NCBI GenBank assembly: GCA_014621405.1
Contig: JAANBC010000131.1
Coordinates: 1-64,000, forward strand
Length of the DNA stretch: 64,000 nucleotides
Reading direction: 5' to 3'
From: Stylonectria norvegica
Taxonomy: Eukaryota > Ascomycota > Sordariomycetes > Hypocreales > Nectriaceae
Part shown: piece after piece, positions 21,953-33,086 of the stretch
Layout of the letters: each line of letters opens with the position of its first letter
How positions within the stretch are numbered: the first letter of the stretch is position 1
Notes under the pieces: generated by a model
Database searches by the model: none
Seen by the model: the letters and a program-made list of their open reading frames with translations, nothing else
Told to the model about the DNA's origin: nothing
Translations under genes and position numbers: made by a program

Positions 21953-24423
21953 TCAGTGTACTGTGTGAACCTCACGTCTGCTGGCAGGTTCGCGACGGTG
22001 GGCCCAAGACATGCCCGCATCATCGCTTACCGCCCGGGACATCTTGGATGTGCCAACCCGGGACGTGTAGTCAGAGCTGTCGTTCGTTTCCCGGTCCAAA
22101 AAGCCGTCCTCCAAGGTCATCGTGCTATCGCGCCACCAGTAGTGCAGCACGTCACTTTGCCAACGCCAAAAATCACGTATCTTCAACGCCCTGGAACTGA
22201 TAAACGTCGAATGAAGTAGAATCGCGTTGAGAGGAGATGTTCGCAGTTGTTGCAGTAGCCATCGGTTCATAAAGTCCGCCTTGCCACCGGTCTCGTGGTC
22301 TAGAAGTAGCCGGTCGATGGCGTACTCCTTGGATGTAAGCTGAATTTTACTCCGTTTCTCGGCATCGTCGTCGGGAAGTCTCGAGGCAGATTTCAGCGCA
22401 TCCAGCGGATTTTGGGGGAAATCGGCAGCAAAACATGTTCTGGCTGACTGAGAAGAACTGAAAACATGTCGTGCGCCAAACTCGTCTCTCTTGCCAGAAT
22501 ATCATCCCGGTCATCCAGGTCCAGGTCCTCGTACTTTTCGTCGGGGTACAATAGGTAGGAAATTCGCGGTGACATGTGCTTTCTCATTACCCCCTTCTCC
22601 TCGCACTGCAATTTGAGGCGCTTGACCACCCCGTTGAGCGTTTCGATGCTTTCTCTCCGTCTTCTCTCCTCCTCTGGAAACTCGGCAAAGAACTCAAGTT
22701 CCTCGTCGCTGACCTTTTTTGATGAAGCGTTTCCTACCTCCTGGTCATGAATGTATTCTTCCTTGACAAAAATAAGGTCCTCGTATTCCTCTTTGGCATT
22801 TTCAAGATCGCCGACCGTTGATATTAGCTCCATGTACAGCGGATGTAAGTCTTCTGGAGGCCCTTCGGGTGAGATGCCTTTCAAGCAGAGTGGCATGTCC
22901 TTGAACATGTCTATTGGATCCGGCTCCCTTTCTCCCTCCGGGATAGGTGGTGGTATGACCCGGGTGCGACCCGCTGCAAGCAAGCTGAAGAATCGTGTCT
23001 CCAGGTTGTTAAGCACCTCCTCCTCCTCGTCCAGGACGACTTCCAGCCCTTCGTATGTAGACTCCAAAAAGTGGTACTCGGTCCGTATGCGCTGCATCTC
23101 CCCCAGGCGTCGGTCCAAGAGGTGGTTGGGTGGCAAGTGTGATACACCACGTTGACTAACAAGGATCGGTCGAATGACACCCATGAAGGCATTGTCCGCA
23201 TCGTCCTTCTCCCGCCGAAGTTCTCGTAACTCTTTTCGCTTTTTCGCCATCTGGGTTTTGATCTCGTTCAGCCTGGCCCTCTTCTCCTTAAGCTGTGTCC
23301 ATAATAGTTCAATCTCCCCTTCGGACGAGGCATCTGAGGCTTCCGACATGGCAACGTCTGATGAACCTGATGTTGGGATTGGGAGCCTCCCCGCTGGAGG
23401 CACCATCCGTGGGCTTTGGGTCCTCTCGTGTTGAGACACCCAGTTTGTTATCCTGTTTGTGGCCGACGTTCTACTATCTTGGGCCGGTGATCGAAATGCT
23501 GGAGCTGCGGGAAGGAGTGGAGGAAACTTTCGAGCGTTGCGGTACAAAAAAGGATCCTCCTCGGAACTTGAGTCCGAGACCGATGACCGACTGTCTGTCG
23601 GTCGCGTATTGGAATATGTCGAAGAGCCGGATGCCGAGGGATACCGGCCTCGGAAGGTGACAGCATGACGTCCCGGAGCATTTCTTCTGGACTGCCTATC
23701 TCGAGAGTGGTAGGACCTCTCTTCCGACGTAGGGATGCTTGGAGGTTTTGACAACTCTACATGTCTAGGTGCTTTCAAAAGATTCGATTCCCATGCTTGA
23801 AATTGTGACAATTCTTCATCGCCACTACGGGAGTTTGAGCTACTGGACGACCGCGGCGGCGGTGGCGGAGGTGGCGGACGGCCCCGGAACGGTGTAGAGC
23901 TCCCTTGAAATGTATCGTGATCGGGCCGAGGCGGCGGGGGAAGAGGCGGATGGTTCGCCTGGCGTCGAGATTCGAAGGCTCGGGCAGAAGAATGTGGAGA
24001 TGGAGGCCGCGGAAGGGGGTATATAAGCTCAGTCGAGGGTCGTGAAGACTCCTGGTAAGCGGTCGGGGCTCTTGTTGATGGTGGAGGTGGAGGAAGGCCT
24101 ATTAGGTGGTTCGTCAAGTAGTGACCTGGTGGAGGAGGGACCGGCGGCGTCGAGCCCGAGGATGATTTGTGCATATGTCGAGAGCCTAAGCGAGGCGGAG
24201 GAGGGGGTCGCGAGATGGCACCGATTGGAGTCGTGACGCTGCTCGACCCAAGCGAGTCGTCACGGCGAAGGCGATGCCTATCGGCTTGCGGCTCTTCGTT
24301 GTCGCAGTACAATGCCATGGTGGCTTCGAACAGAGAATTGGACGCATCTCCCACGCTGTCGAGTGCGTTGGGTGAGGGCAAAGGAAGTGCTAGACGGGCG
24401 CCGGGATGCACAGCGACATCCAT
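21953..24423 (-). CDS. Proline-rich coiled-coil protein, frameshifted near its 3' end
   Basis: One long exon starts at 24423. The first frame runs 676 codons to a TGA at 22393, but the next 152 codons, in the frame one base back, read as normal protein down to TGA at 21953 (for example FMNRWLLQQLRTSPLNAILL, then WRWQSDVLHYWWRDS). The switch falls at a C5-A4 run (22410-22418, G5 on +), where one missing C explains it and gives about 823 aa. The N-terminal 200 residues hold several polyproline runs (71-77, 93-99, 111-115, 183-190), likely SH3/WW/profilin ligands. Residues 200-365 are Ser/Arg-rich. Coiled coils are likely at 365-415 and 435-485, followed by an acidic helical region. The family is not recognised; a cytoskeletal or scaffold role is only a guess from polyproline plus coiled coil. 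Confidence 0.7.
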
Positions 24424-26288
24424 AAAGACGATTAGGAGTGAGAGAGTCGAGGTCTGGGGTGATTGTCGTCCATGTCTCGCGACGTCGTCGATAGTGTCGT
24501 CGATAGTAGTCGAGCCTGGGCAAGCTGTAACATCCTCTGGTTGTGCGGCTGTGTTGTGAAGTGAAGCGAGGGTGTCGCGAGTTAGTGTGGCACGTCAGAG
24601 GCCGGAGGTTGAATGTTGGACATCGATGGTTGGTCGTGGAATGTTGGATGTTGCCCTGGATCTTGGACGTGACTGCTGATTACACCAGTCCGAGGCGAAC
24701 AGAGGTACCTTCCGGTCGTACCTTCCATGCCTCTGCCGTCGGGACGTGTTTAATTACGGGGCTAAATTGGGAGACATGGGGTTGCTAGGGGGGGATGGGT
24801 AGGCTAATACGGTGCTTCGTACGCATTACTGTTCCTCCATACCGGGCTATTACAGGCTAAGGCAACGGCCAACGGGGCCCGATTAGGTACCGTTTATGCG
24901 GCTCCAGCTCTCCATGACTCCAGGGCAAGTGCAAGTGCCGTCGGGGCAGAGGACGTCGCCCCGGGTGCGGGCCGTAGGCTACAGCGGGGAAGGCCCACTA
25001 CAATGAGCACCCGACCTTGCCCACTGTTCCGCCGAAAGCCCGCCTTAACAGGGATCAATGGATGGAAGCCAGTGGAGTGCTAACGATGATAGCGATGAGC
25101 TTCAACGGCTTGAAGCTTGTAAGACAGGAAGCCCTTTCTCCGTAGGTACTAGACTCCATGATAGACTCCATAACAGACTCCACCTCGCTGGACGTTTGCC
25201 GTGCAACGTTGACGGGAGCCAGAAGCGAACAAAACGTGGACAAATACGGGTGGGGGCTATTAGCCTTGGTTGATTCGGTGTTAGTCGGGCTGTTAGTGGT
25301 GATGTTAGTGGTGTCGGTGGTGTTAGTGAGGCGCTATGCAGACGACAGACGACAGGTCGTTTGTAACTCTACTTCGTCACAATCACAGGCATGGAGACCA
25401 GGCTTCAGGTTTCCAACCATCCACTCCCCCACTCGTCCAACCTGTTCTCTCCGTTCCAATTCCCTCCTCGCTCTGCGGCCCTGCGTGCTCACTCCTCGGG
25501 GTGGTCTAAATGGATACGCCAACTGGGGCCCCCGTTATGCGAGCTTGGTGCAACGAGACAAATGCGCGGCATAAAGACTGCGTTGCGTTGCGCTGCGACG
25601 GACTGATAAGCCGTCCGCGGGGTTTAGCTGCTCGGCTTCCTAGTACGTGAAGCCTGCCCACCCTCTGCTGCATCTACCCTCGCGCACCTCTTCCGTAGCC
25701 TACCTTGTTCTGCAGCTCGCTCCATTGCTCCCCGTTCCTTTCCTCGGCTCCTGCAGCTCTTCTCTTCGAAATCCTTTATGCGCTGACGCCGTCGCATCTG
25801 CTGACTGGGCTTGCAGCGAGAGCGGGACGCTTTTGCCTGTGAGCGCGGGCAGACACCACACACACAACCACCCTCCGACACGTCCTCCTCATATCTATAC
25901 CATCCATCCCTATCCAACGTGAGGGGGCCAACGGCAGCTCTTCAGTCTGTTACCGTGCAGCCAGAGCCCAACTCCCTGGTCTGTTACACGCCGTTTCTCA
26001 GCCTCGAGCCGCATAGTCACTGGTCTAAAAGAGGTCCCATCTTTACTTTCGCCCTAGTCCTACAAAACCCCCCACCAGCCATCCTCGGCGGTGGCCGCGA
26101 GCCGCGAGCCTCAAGCCTCGAGCTGTGAGCTGTGAGCCTTGAGCCTTCCTGCACCCTAAGTCGCCAACGCCAGCGGCAACGGAACGGCCACGACAACGGC
26201 AACGGCAACGGCAACGAGAACACGCCGCAAGCTATCTGAGTCTGGATGCTACCGTGTTGTTTCAAAGGCCCCAGCGCAAGATGCCACC
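24424..26288. other. Divergent intergenic region with simple repeats
   Basis: This 1.9-kb gap separates the divergent proline-rich gene and the DUF6590 gene. It has no supported ORF. The frame at 25158-25574 looks membrane-like only because of a GTTAGTGGTG-type repeat at 25275-25330. Just upstream of the DUF6590 start are GCGAGCC/GTGAGC repeats (about 26088-26145) and a GGCAAC repeat (about 26170-26218), probably in its 5' leader. Confidence 0.5.
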
Positions 26289-28227
26289 ATGTATAGAAGC
26301 AGCAAATCAAAGTCAAAATCCAGATGGTCTGAGTGGATCTGGCATGAGGAATACCAACGATACTATCGTCAGCGTTCAACCGCAAATGGTTCGCATATTC
26401 TCCCCTCGCTCTGCCCTAGATATCTCCTCCGACTACGGTCTCTTACTGACTGCTGCGTAGGCGAACTCGATTACGAGTGGCATGATGGCGCTACCGCCGC
26501 CGCCGCGGTAGACGAACAGACCCCGCGAGACACCACCGCCATAGACGACCTAACTCAAGGTATCGCCAACCTAGACACGTCGACCTCATCAGCTCCTTAC
26601 GACCCGACGAGTAGGTTGGCTCCCTTCTACAACACGTAGTGGCGTGGGATACCTCGTGCCACTGTGCCATCTGCCTCTTGTGGTGTACACCAATTCTGAT
26701 CATGGTGAGCTAACACAGGACTTGAAATAGCTGCAGAATACTCCGTCACGAGCGGCGCAACCGGCTCGCGAAGCAAATCCAAGCCGAAGTCTTCAAGTCG
26801 AGGGAAAGGTAAGCAACGCGCCTATCCCGACGAAGATGAGGTAGTCCGGGAGCCTGCCGCCTCCTCCTCCTCCTCCAGACAGATTCCCGCCAAGATCGCC
26901 ACCGATGTTCAGGGTCAATGTAAGTTAGCAGTGCAGCAGGTTTTGAATACGTACCTGAAGGGTGCTAATCATGTCTTTCTAGATTACGATCCCAATTCCG
27001 GCCAATATTACTCCTACCCAGGTCAAGGTGCATCTCGGCATCGCCAGACTTCGGGTAAGAAATAGGTTCCGTTGCCCCTTGACGCACGCAACTGCTCACA
27101 TTTACTAGGTGGCACGGCGTCCTTCTATCCTGCGTCCTATCCTGAACGTAGCTCCGAAAAAGGTCATGGATCAAGTACGTGAAGATTCCATGTCACTCCC
27201 AATCCCAGATACGGCTTAGTAGCCTCTGCTCACACATTGCCAATTACAGAAATTACCGCTCCTTACTACCCTATCGAGGAACCCCGTCGAGAGGAAGACG
27301 ACGATGTTCTTCAGGCTGCCATGAGTGCCAGCCGGAATCACGACTACCCTGGCCATTCTACTGGAGAAGCCTCTGGGGCATACGGTATGTGTATCCGCGA
27401 TAGTTTCTCCCGCTAGTGCTGATTCATCTATTGTAGAAGCATACGACTTTGAAGATGAAGGTCCGCCTACCCCTAAAGCCGGGCAACACCACAGCGCGGC
27501 CCACATTGCTGCTGCCGACACGGAAGGGGAGTTATTGGATCCTCGTGAGCATTCAGCACCACTATACGTGAACTTCTTGACTCATCATATTTTAGGCTAC
27601 CGCGTCGAGCACTCTGACAGATTCCAACCCGGAGAGGTATTTTGATGTGTCAAGCGATATCCTATCACCTTGCTGATCTTTGTGGTAGATATTCAAAGTT
27701 CTCTGGTCGGAACCCCAAGGTAGTGGCAATGAAGGCGCATCGGTTTCTGAACGACGAGAGTTCAGGGATAGGTTCGGTGGTAAATTCTTTGTAGGATTTC
27801 GCCGTTTCATTATCATCGCCAACGACTTGGGCCATTGCACCTGTGTGTAAGTACTCATATTTTTCCCCAGGTAAACTTTTATGTTGACTCAATTAGACCT
27901 ATCCTTACCTACGGTGGCAAGGGTTGTAAAAAGAGAGGCGTCAAGCCCGCAAAGCATGGCATTGTCTATGAAAGAGGCAGCAAAGCCATGCTCCTCAAGG
28001 ATGAGCCCAAACTGGGCTTTGCCCCAGTCCAGGTTGAAATGACCATGGAAGGCGAGAAACTATCCAAGGAGTCCCGGGTCAACTACTCGAAGCTGGTCAC
28101 GGTCGAGCACAACGTAAAAGTTTTCTTCATTGGCAATGTCGCGGCTACACACTGGGACATCGTCTCCGATGCGGTTAACCATTGTTGGGAGGACAAGATC
28201 CACCACAAGAGGAGACACTTCAAGTGA
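26289..28227 (+). CDS. DUF6590 domain protein, ten exons
   Basis: Exons 26289-26388, 26461-26610, 26731-26919, 26983-27054, 27109-27174, 27250-27384, 27437-27544, 27596-27636, 27689-27846 and 27897-28227 join in frame to 449 aa. The start MYRSSKSKSKSRWSEWIWHE is Lys/Ser-rich then Trp/Tyr-rich. The middle (about 35-280) is low-complexity and acidic, with YYDPNSGQYYSYPG and poly-Ser. The C-terminal part (about 285-449) has the DUF6590 layout: FQPGEIFKVLWSE, FRRFIIIANDLGHCTCVPI, LTYGGKGCKKRGV, SRVNYSKLVTVEHNVKVFFIG. This domain is common in filamentous ascomycetes and its function is unknown. The first seven introns are all phase 1; the next two are phase 0 and phase 2. Intron 1 is 72 nt and has no in-frame stop, so an unspliced reading stays open. 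Confidence 0.88.
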
Positions 28228-29392
28228 TGGAACACGTCCCGACCCTACACCCACGTTCCCCGATGCCATCCTTGGCATCGTATTTTGGGCGCCCACAGCG
28301 GTGCCAACCTTTATATACGTTCCTCAGGGGTCGCGAACTGGCCAGACATTCGCAACCCCCTGCGAAACCCTCTAGTCACGATTTTACGACGATAGTTATG
28401 GCTCTGACGATATGGCGGTATTTTCGAAGGATTTTTGCCCGATCTATCTTGTGTTTGGCTGATATTTTTCTTCCTTCCTGGTCAAAGTCCATGTGCAGCA
28501 TTTGACTCGGCATGTTGGATATTGTCAAGGCTTTTTTTTTTTGGCTGACGATTGTGCGCTGCGGCGAGGAGTAAATTTGGGATCCTATGATCATTGGACA
28601 AATTGAGCTACAATGATCAGTGAGGAAGACAGACAGGTGGAACAGAACTCACCAGAGAAGCTACAGATGAATCGACGACATCACGAGTTCTGCTTTTTAA
28701 TCCATTTTCTTCAATGATTTAACCATGTATTGTGTTTTCTCCTTTTGTATGTTTGAACCTGCTTTGCAATAGTACACGGGACTAGTATTGGTTTCGAATT
28801 GATCATGACGTCTGTCGCCTTCTCGTAACTGTTAACTTTCCGGGGGAAATTCACATGCCGTTCGACGAGACTGCCTTTCAACGATAAATCCTTCACGTAA
28901 ATATAATCTTGACTAGAAACTAACATGCAAGCCCTCATGTAGTACGTACTAGCAGTATCATGAAATATTTTGTAAGGAATTCATGCTCCTTTGCGTACCT
29001 TAGTGAAATGGCCTTGTTTCTTATACAGCACCACCGGCTTAGACGGGCCCGAGCTCACCGAGGTGGGACCCACTAAACCGCTCCTGTGCCGAGGCATCTC
29101 CCCCGCAACGGCCGAATGATGTAAACGGTGATGGCAACCTTGAAATGACCATGGATGCGACCGAGGCTGTCGAAGCGTTAAGAGTGTAAAATATCCATGG
29201 ATTCCCTGAAACCATCCGTTGTCAGCTTAAATACTTGCAATTTCAATTATTTCTTCCTTTCAGCAACTTGCAGCTAATTGACTTCATTCTCCTTCTCCTC
29301 GCCGTCCTCGTCTACTACCATCAGCAGCTAGTCTTTCGAACCTCCCAACCACCAACCATTCCTCCTACCACACACCTCTCTCAATCGCCGCC
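28228..29392. other. Intergenic gap before the SDR gene
   Basis: No supported gene in 1.2 kb. A T10 run lies near 28535. The last 150 bp before 29393 are CT-rich leader. Confidence 0.5.
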
Positions 29393-30326
29393 ATGGCCGA
29401 AGCAGCTCAGCTAGATGACTTCCCTTCCCTCTTCTCCCTCAAGGGCAAAGTCGCCGTCGTAACCGGCGGCTCTCGAGGTCTCGGCCTCCACGCCGCATCC
29501 GCGTACGTCCCCAGGCCTCCGTACCCAACCGCCATCCTGCTAATCATTGACCTTGCTCCCTTCCAGCTTCCTCCAGGCCGGCGCCAAGACCGTCTTCATC
29601 TCCTCCCGCAAGGCCAGCGCGTGCAACACCGCCGTCGCCGCGCTCAACGCCCTCCCGAACCTCGCGCCCGGCGCGCGCGCCATCGCCGTGCCGGCCGACT
29701 CGGCGCACGAGGCCGGCGTGGCGCACCTCCTCGCCGAGGTCAAGAAGCACACGGACCGCGTCGACATTCTCTTCGCCAACGCCGGCGCCACTTGGGGCGA
29801 GGCTTTTGACACGCACCCGGACGCCGCCTTCGCCAAGGTCATGGACCTCAACGTCAAGGCCGTCTTCAACACCATTCGCCTCTTCACTCCGCTGCTGCAG
29901 GCCTCGGCCAGTCTGCGCGACCCGAGCCGCGTGCTCATCACCGCGTCCGTCGCCGGGCTAGGTATCGGAACCCTCGGCGCCCAGGGCACGTACGGATACT
30001 CGGCCAGCAAGGCCGCCGTCATCCACCTGGGCCGTAACTTGGCCGTCGAGCTGGGTCCGCGCCACGTCACCGTTAACTCCATCTGCCCGGGCTTCTTCCC
30101 GAGCAAGATGTCCAACGGGCTGCTGGATCTGACGGGCGGCGCGGAGCAGATCGCCAAGGGAAACCCCATGGGTCGCTTGGGCGTGCCCGAGGACATCGCT
30201 GGCATCGTCGTCTACTTGGCGAGTCGTGCCGGTTCGCACGTGAACGGGGAGGCCATTGCCGTGGATGGCGGGGCTGTGTGGGCGAGGGGGGAACTGTCGG
30301 CGGCCGGGGAGTCGTCGAAGCTGTAG
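29393..30326 (+). CDS. Short-chain dehydrogenase/reductase (RhlG/gluconate-5-dehydrogenase-like)
   Basis: Two exons (29393-29502, 29567-30326) with a 64-nt phase-2 intron give 289 aa, a normal classical-SDR length. The Rossmann motif TGGSRGLG is at residues 24-31 and NAG at 108-110. The catalytic triad is S164 (ITASVAG), Y181 and K185 (YSASK), with N132 completing the tetrad. PG after the active site and the C-terminal NGEAIAVDGG strand are present. It should be an NAD(P)H-dependent cytosolic oxidoreductase. The substrate cannot be read from sequence; similarity in style is to RhlG-like and gluconate 5-dehydrogenase-like fungal SDRs. The third-position GC is clearly higher than in its neighbours. 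The start lies in good context (CGCCATGGC). Confidence 0.93.
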
Positions 30327-30576
30327 ATGTAAAAGAAAAAGCTTGGTAAGACTGTCATGGAACGGGCGAAGAGCTGTATATAGAAAGCTATGGATAGGTG
30401 GCTATAAATACGATCCTTGTGTATGATAAAGTAATTGGTGATATGGATATGCGTGGATGATTTCCTCTGGAGGTTGATAGTTGGACCAAATCTATTATGG
30501 CTACATGATCACTGAATCCCTATTGTTATGTTGTCTATGCACATCTTCTATACGCGTTGTGTTCGATTTTATTATG

Positions 30577-32106
30577 TCACAGGATCTCATCTACCTCGTC
30601 AACTGTCTTGTCCACTTTACCGTCCCCTTCTTCAGCAAACGGCTTGCGGGCAACCCAAGAGCTGGCCTTGTAGGTCGTCTGCAAAAGGCTCTCTGTATCC
30701 TGAATGTACGGCGCCTCAATGCCTGTCTCCCTCCATTCGACGACAAACCCCAGCTTCTCCAGCAACGCCATGACCTCGTCATCCGACAGCTCGAAGCTCC
30801 CCGGGTCAGCGATGCCAGATGAGTTGTTGTGATCATGCTCCCCGTCCCCGTCGTCGTCTAGGCCGTGGTTCCCCGGTGCGTGGTTCTCAAAGTGCCACAG
30901 CAGGGGCCCGATGTTGACGAGCACGCCGCCGGGCCGTAGACAGTGCAGGATGACTTCGAGGTACCGGATCAGGTTCGGTGCGGTGTCGAGGAAGAAGACG
31001 CTCGCCACGGCGTCGTACTGGTCCTTGTGTGCGTCGTCAGCGTAGAGGCACAGAAAGTCCGAGGCGGTGAACGACATTTCTCCATGGTTCGGGGCGTTGG
31101 CGAGTGTCGTCCCCGGGTGGATATCTGGGACTTTGTAACTGCGCAGATGGTTTGCCCTGGTGAGGTGGTTGGAGAAGGTGTGAATCCAGGGGTAAATGGT
31201 ATGTTGGCCGGCAACTGGGCAGCAGTTGAGGATATACGATGAGGCAAGTAGTTGATGGTAAGAGATCTCGTTGCCCTCGGCCGTAAAGCCCTTGGCGCAC
31301 AAGTCGAAGACTAACCTCCCTAGGCCAGCACCAGGAACTAAGACGTTGAGGGGCTTGCCCTCCGGTGACTTGGTCTTTTCTTCCTCGAGAGCCCTCAAAA
31401 TGGGGCCGTAACAAGCCGCCCGCTCCGCCGCACCAGCCTCGGACCAGTCGCGATAGAACTGGCGGAGAGTACTCCTCGCCTTGTCAACATCTGCGTGCTT
31501 AGCCACGCCAGCCCACTCCTGCGGCATGGTGGACTCGGTGCTCTCCGGGCCAGGGGCAATCATGCGGAACGACTGAAGGCCGAACTTGGCGATGGTGCGG
31601 GCCAGCTCGGCGTTGGAGTCGATGGCATCGTCCGTCTTCTCCAGGGTTTCGAGGAAGTTGAAGGGCGGTGCGGCGAGGAGTTGCCAGTGGGCCTGGGGAA
31701 GGGCGTAGAAGGATTGGCGGCGCAGGTGGGTGACGTTGAAGTGAGCTACTTTGGCATACTGGCTGTTGAAGACTCAGTATGACGAGTCCGAGTGTGAAGA
31801 CAGGCAGTGGGTGGTGCTGGGAGGGTGAAAGCATTATTGTTCCCTGGTAGACATGAGATGAGACGTTGAACTGGCAGGATGACAGAACTAAACCCCCTCC
31901 CACCGACGCAACCGCTGCGAGGGCCTGGCAACTGCAAGTACTCACAAGAACGAATCCAGCGCGCAGAAGACTACCCGAACCTCCTCAGGGTCTTCGATGT
32001 TCTCTTCCACTCCGCCCCAGGCGCCCTCATCGTCGGCCGCAGCAGCAGCAGCAGCCTCGATGGCATGCGCCGCATCAGGGTGCTCTATTACGGCTGATGC
32101 AGACAT
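30577..32106 (-). CDS. Carnosine N-methyltransferase-like (N2227 family) SAM methyltransferase
   Basis: Two exons (32106-31946, 31762-30577) with a 183-nt phase-2 intron give 448 aa. The motif I loop VLVPGAGLGRLVFDL is at about residues 194-208, followed by EGNEISYHQLLASSYIL, the family signature with its Asn/Glu pocket. Next come FTASDFL, YDAVASVFFLDTAPN and LRPGGVLVNIGPLLWHF. These identify the N2227 family (animal CARNMT1, yeast YNL092W), which methylates the imidazole of carnosine or histidine-containing peptides. Fungi lack obvious carnosine pools, so the native substrate is open. The N-terminus holds a poly-Ala run (about residues 18-24) encoded by a GCT repeat. The C-terminal tail after about 430 is acidic. 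It is divergent from the Pac4-like gene and its 3' end faces the SDR gene 250 bp away. Confidence 0.9.
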
Positions 32107-32582
32107 TGCGAGATGGGGTTAGGTCACAGTCGGGACATGGTGTGAGCAAAAAGAAGGAGAAGGTGAGATCAGGGAGTTTTGAGAAAAAGGATGAGCCGGA
32201 GGATGGAGATGTTGACTCCAAGATTGGGCTCTCGGGCTACCTTTCTCAAAGTGACTTTGCGATAGCTGCCGTCTCTGAGCTGCCCGCCTTCGGAGCCCGG
32301 AGCTCAATGGCGGGGGAGGTTGAGCGGGGGAGGATAGAGTGCTGCGGCCAATGGCGTGGGTGCTAGAGAGCGGCCAATCATGTGATTTATAGAAGCCAAG
32401 TGCTTGTCTGCCTCGCTTCTTCTCCTTTCAACGATCGCTTGGGTTTCGTGCGCTTGTTGTGAGAAAATCTCAACACCCATAAATCTTCATTGACTGCTTA
32501 TCATTGCTGTTTACTTTGATTCTGCGTGGTAGCCGAATAGCCATTTGAATAGCCATTTGCTGCTAAATCACACATCGTCGCC
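32107..32582. promoter_or_regulatory. Shared divergent promoter region
   Basis: These 476 bp separate the start codons of the N2227-family gene (-) and the Pac4-like gene (+). No other ORF fits, so the region must hold both promoters. No specific binding motif is claimed. Confidence 0.55.
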
Positions 32583-33086
32583 ATGTCAACCGCTGAGAGT
32601 ACGACAGTTCAGCTGTCCGTCCCTGTTCCTCACTCATTCGACACGCGCATCTACATTCGATTATCCACCAGAGCGAAAGCCGTTGTGCTCTTTCTTACGA
32701 CAGCCGCTCATGACGATGTGGGCTCGGCAACATCACTGGGTTCATTCGTCTACGCTCTGCCCAACGTAAGTTTTTCCTTAACGGTGGAAGACGTTCCATT
32801 TGTACTGATCTGCCGCATGCAGAGGTATAACAGTAGCGATCCGCTATCCACGACGCTCTACTCATCAGAGTCTTCCATCGAGTTCACAGCTCGAATGGCA
32901 AAGCTACTAGCACGGAGAACTCAACTTCCGGTGTATGTCAGCAACTCGATGAGCTTCGCCGATGCGGGCATGGGCGGTACTGTGGAGGAGGAGATGGAGG
33001 CTTTCAAGACTATCGTGGGCGTTGTCCTTGAAAAGCTTCAGAAACCTGGCTTGGGGTCAGCAGTTGTCAACGGCCCAACTGTTTAG
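32583..33086 (+). CDS. Proteasome assembly chaperone 4-like (PSMG4/Pac4) protein
   Basis: Two exons (32583-32765, 32823-33086) give 148 aa, matching the small Pac4 family. Typical features are the N-terminal VPVPHSFDTRIYIRLSTRAKAVVLFLTTA strand pair read in pieces (positions about 14-42), a Gly/Ser turn, SFVYALP, then FTARMAKLLARRTQLPVYVSNS and a C-terminal EEEMEAFKTIVGVV helix. In the family Pac3-Pac4 dimers chaperone alpha-ring formation of the 20S proteasome in the cytosol or nucleus. The 57-nt intron (GTAAGT to GCAG) is a multiple of three without a stop, so an unspliced reading would add 19 residues between N61 and R62; the strong donor supports removal. Confidence 0.8.
   Translation: MSTAESTTVQLSVPVPHSFDTRIYIRLSTRAKAVVLFLTTAAHDDVGSATSLGSFVYALPNVSFSLTVEDVPFVLICRMQRYNSSDPLSTTLYSSESSIEFTARMAKLLARRTQLPVYVSNSMSFADAGMGGTVEEEMEAFKTIVGVVLEKLQKPGLGSAVVNGPTV

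Noticed and set aside
21426..21968. Lys/Arg-rich 180-codon plus-strand frame
   Set aside because: It overlaps the antisense 3' region of the proline-rich gene and consists of A-rich low complexity.
22393..22500. A conventional intron that would explain the frame change in the proline-rich gene
   Set aside because: Candidate donors (GTTTTG, GTTCTT) are far from the fungal consensus used elsewhere in the window, and the skipped bases read as sensible protein; a one-base indel is simpler.
25158..25574. Frame with an apparent membrane helix
   Set aside because: The hydrophobic run comes from a GTTAGTGGTG-type tandem repeat that translates to Val/Leu; no other support.
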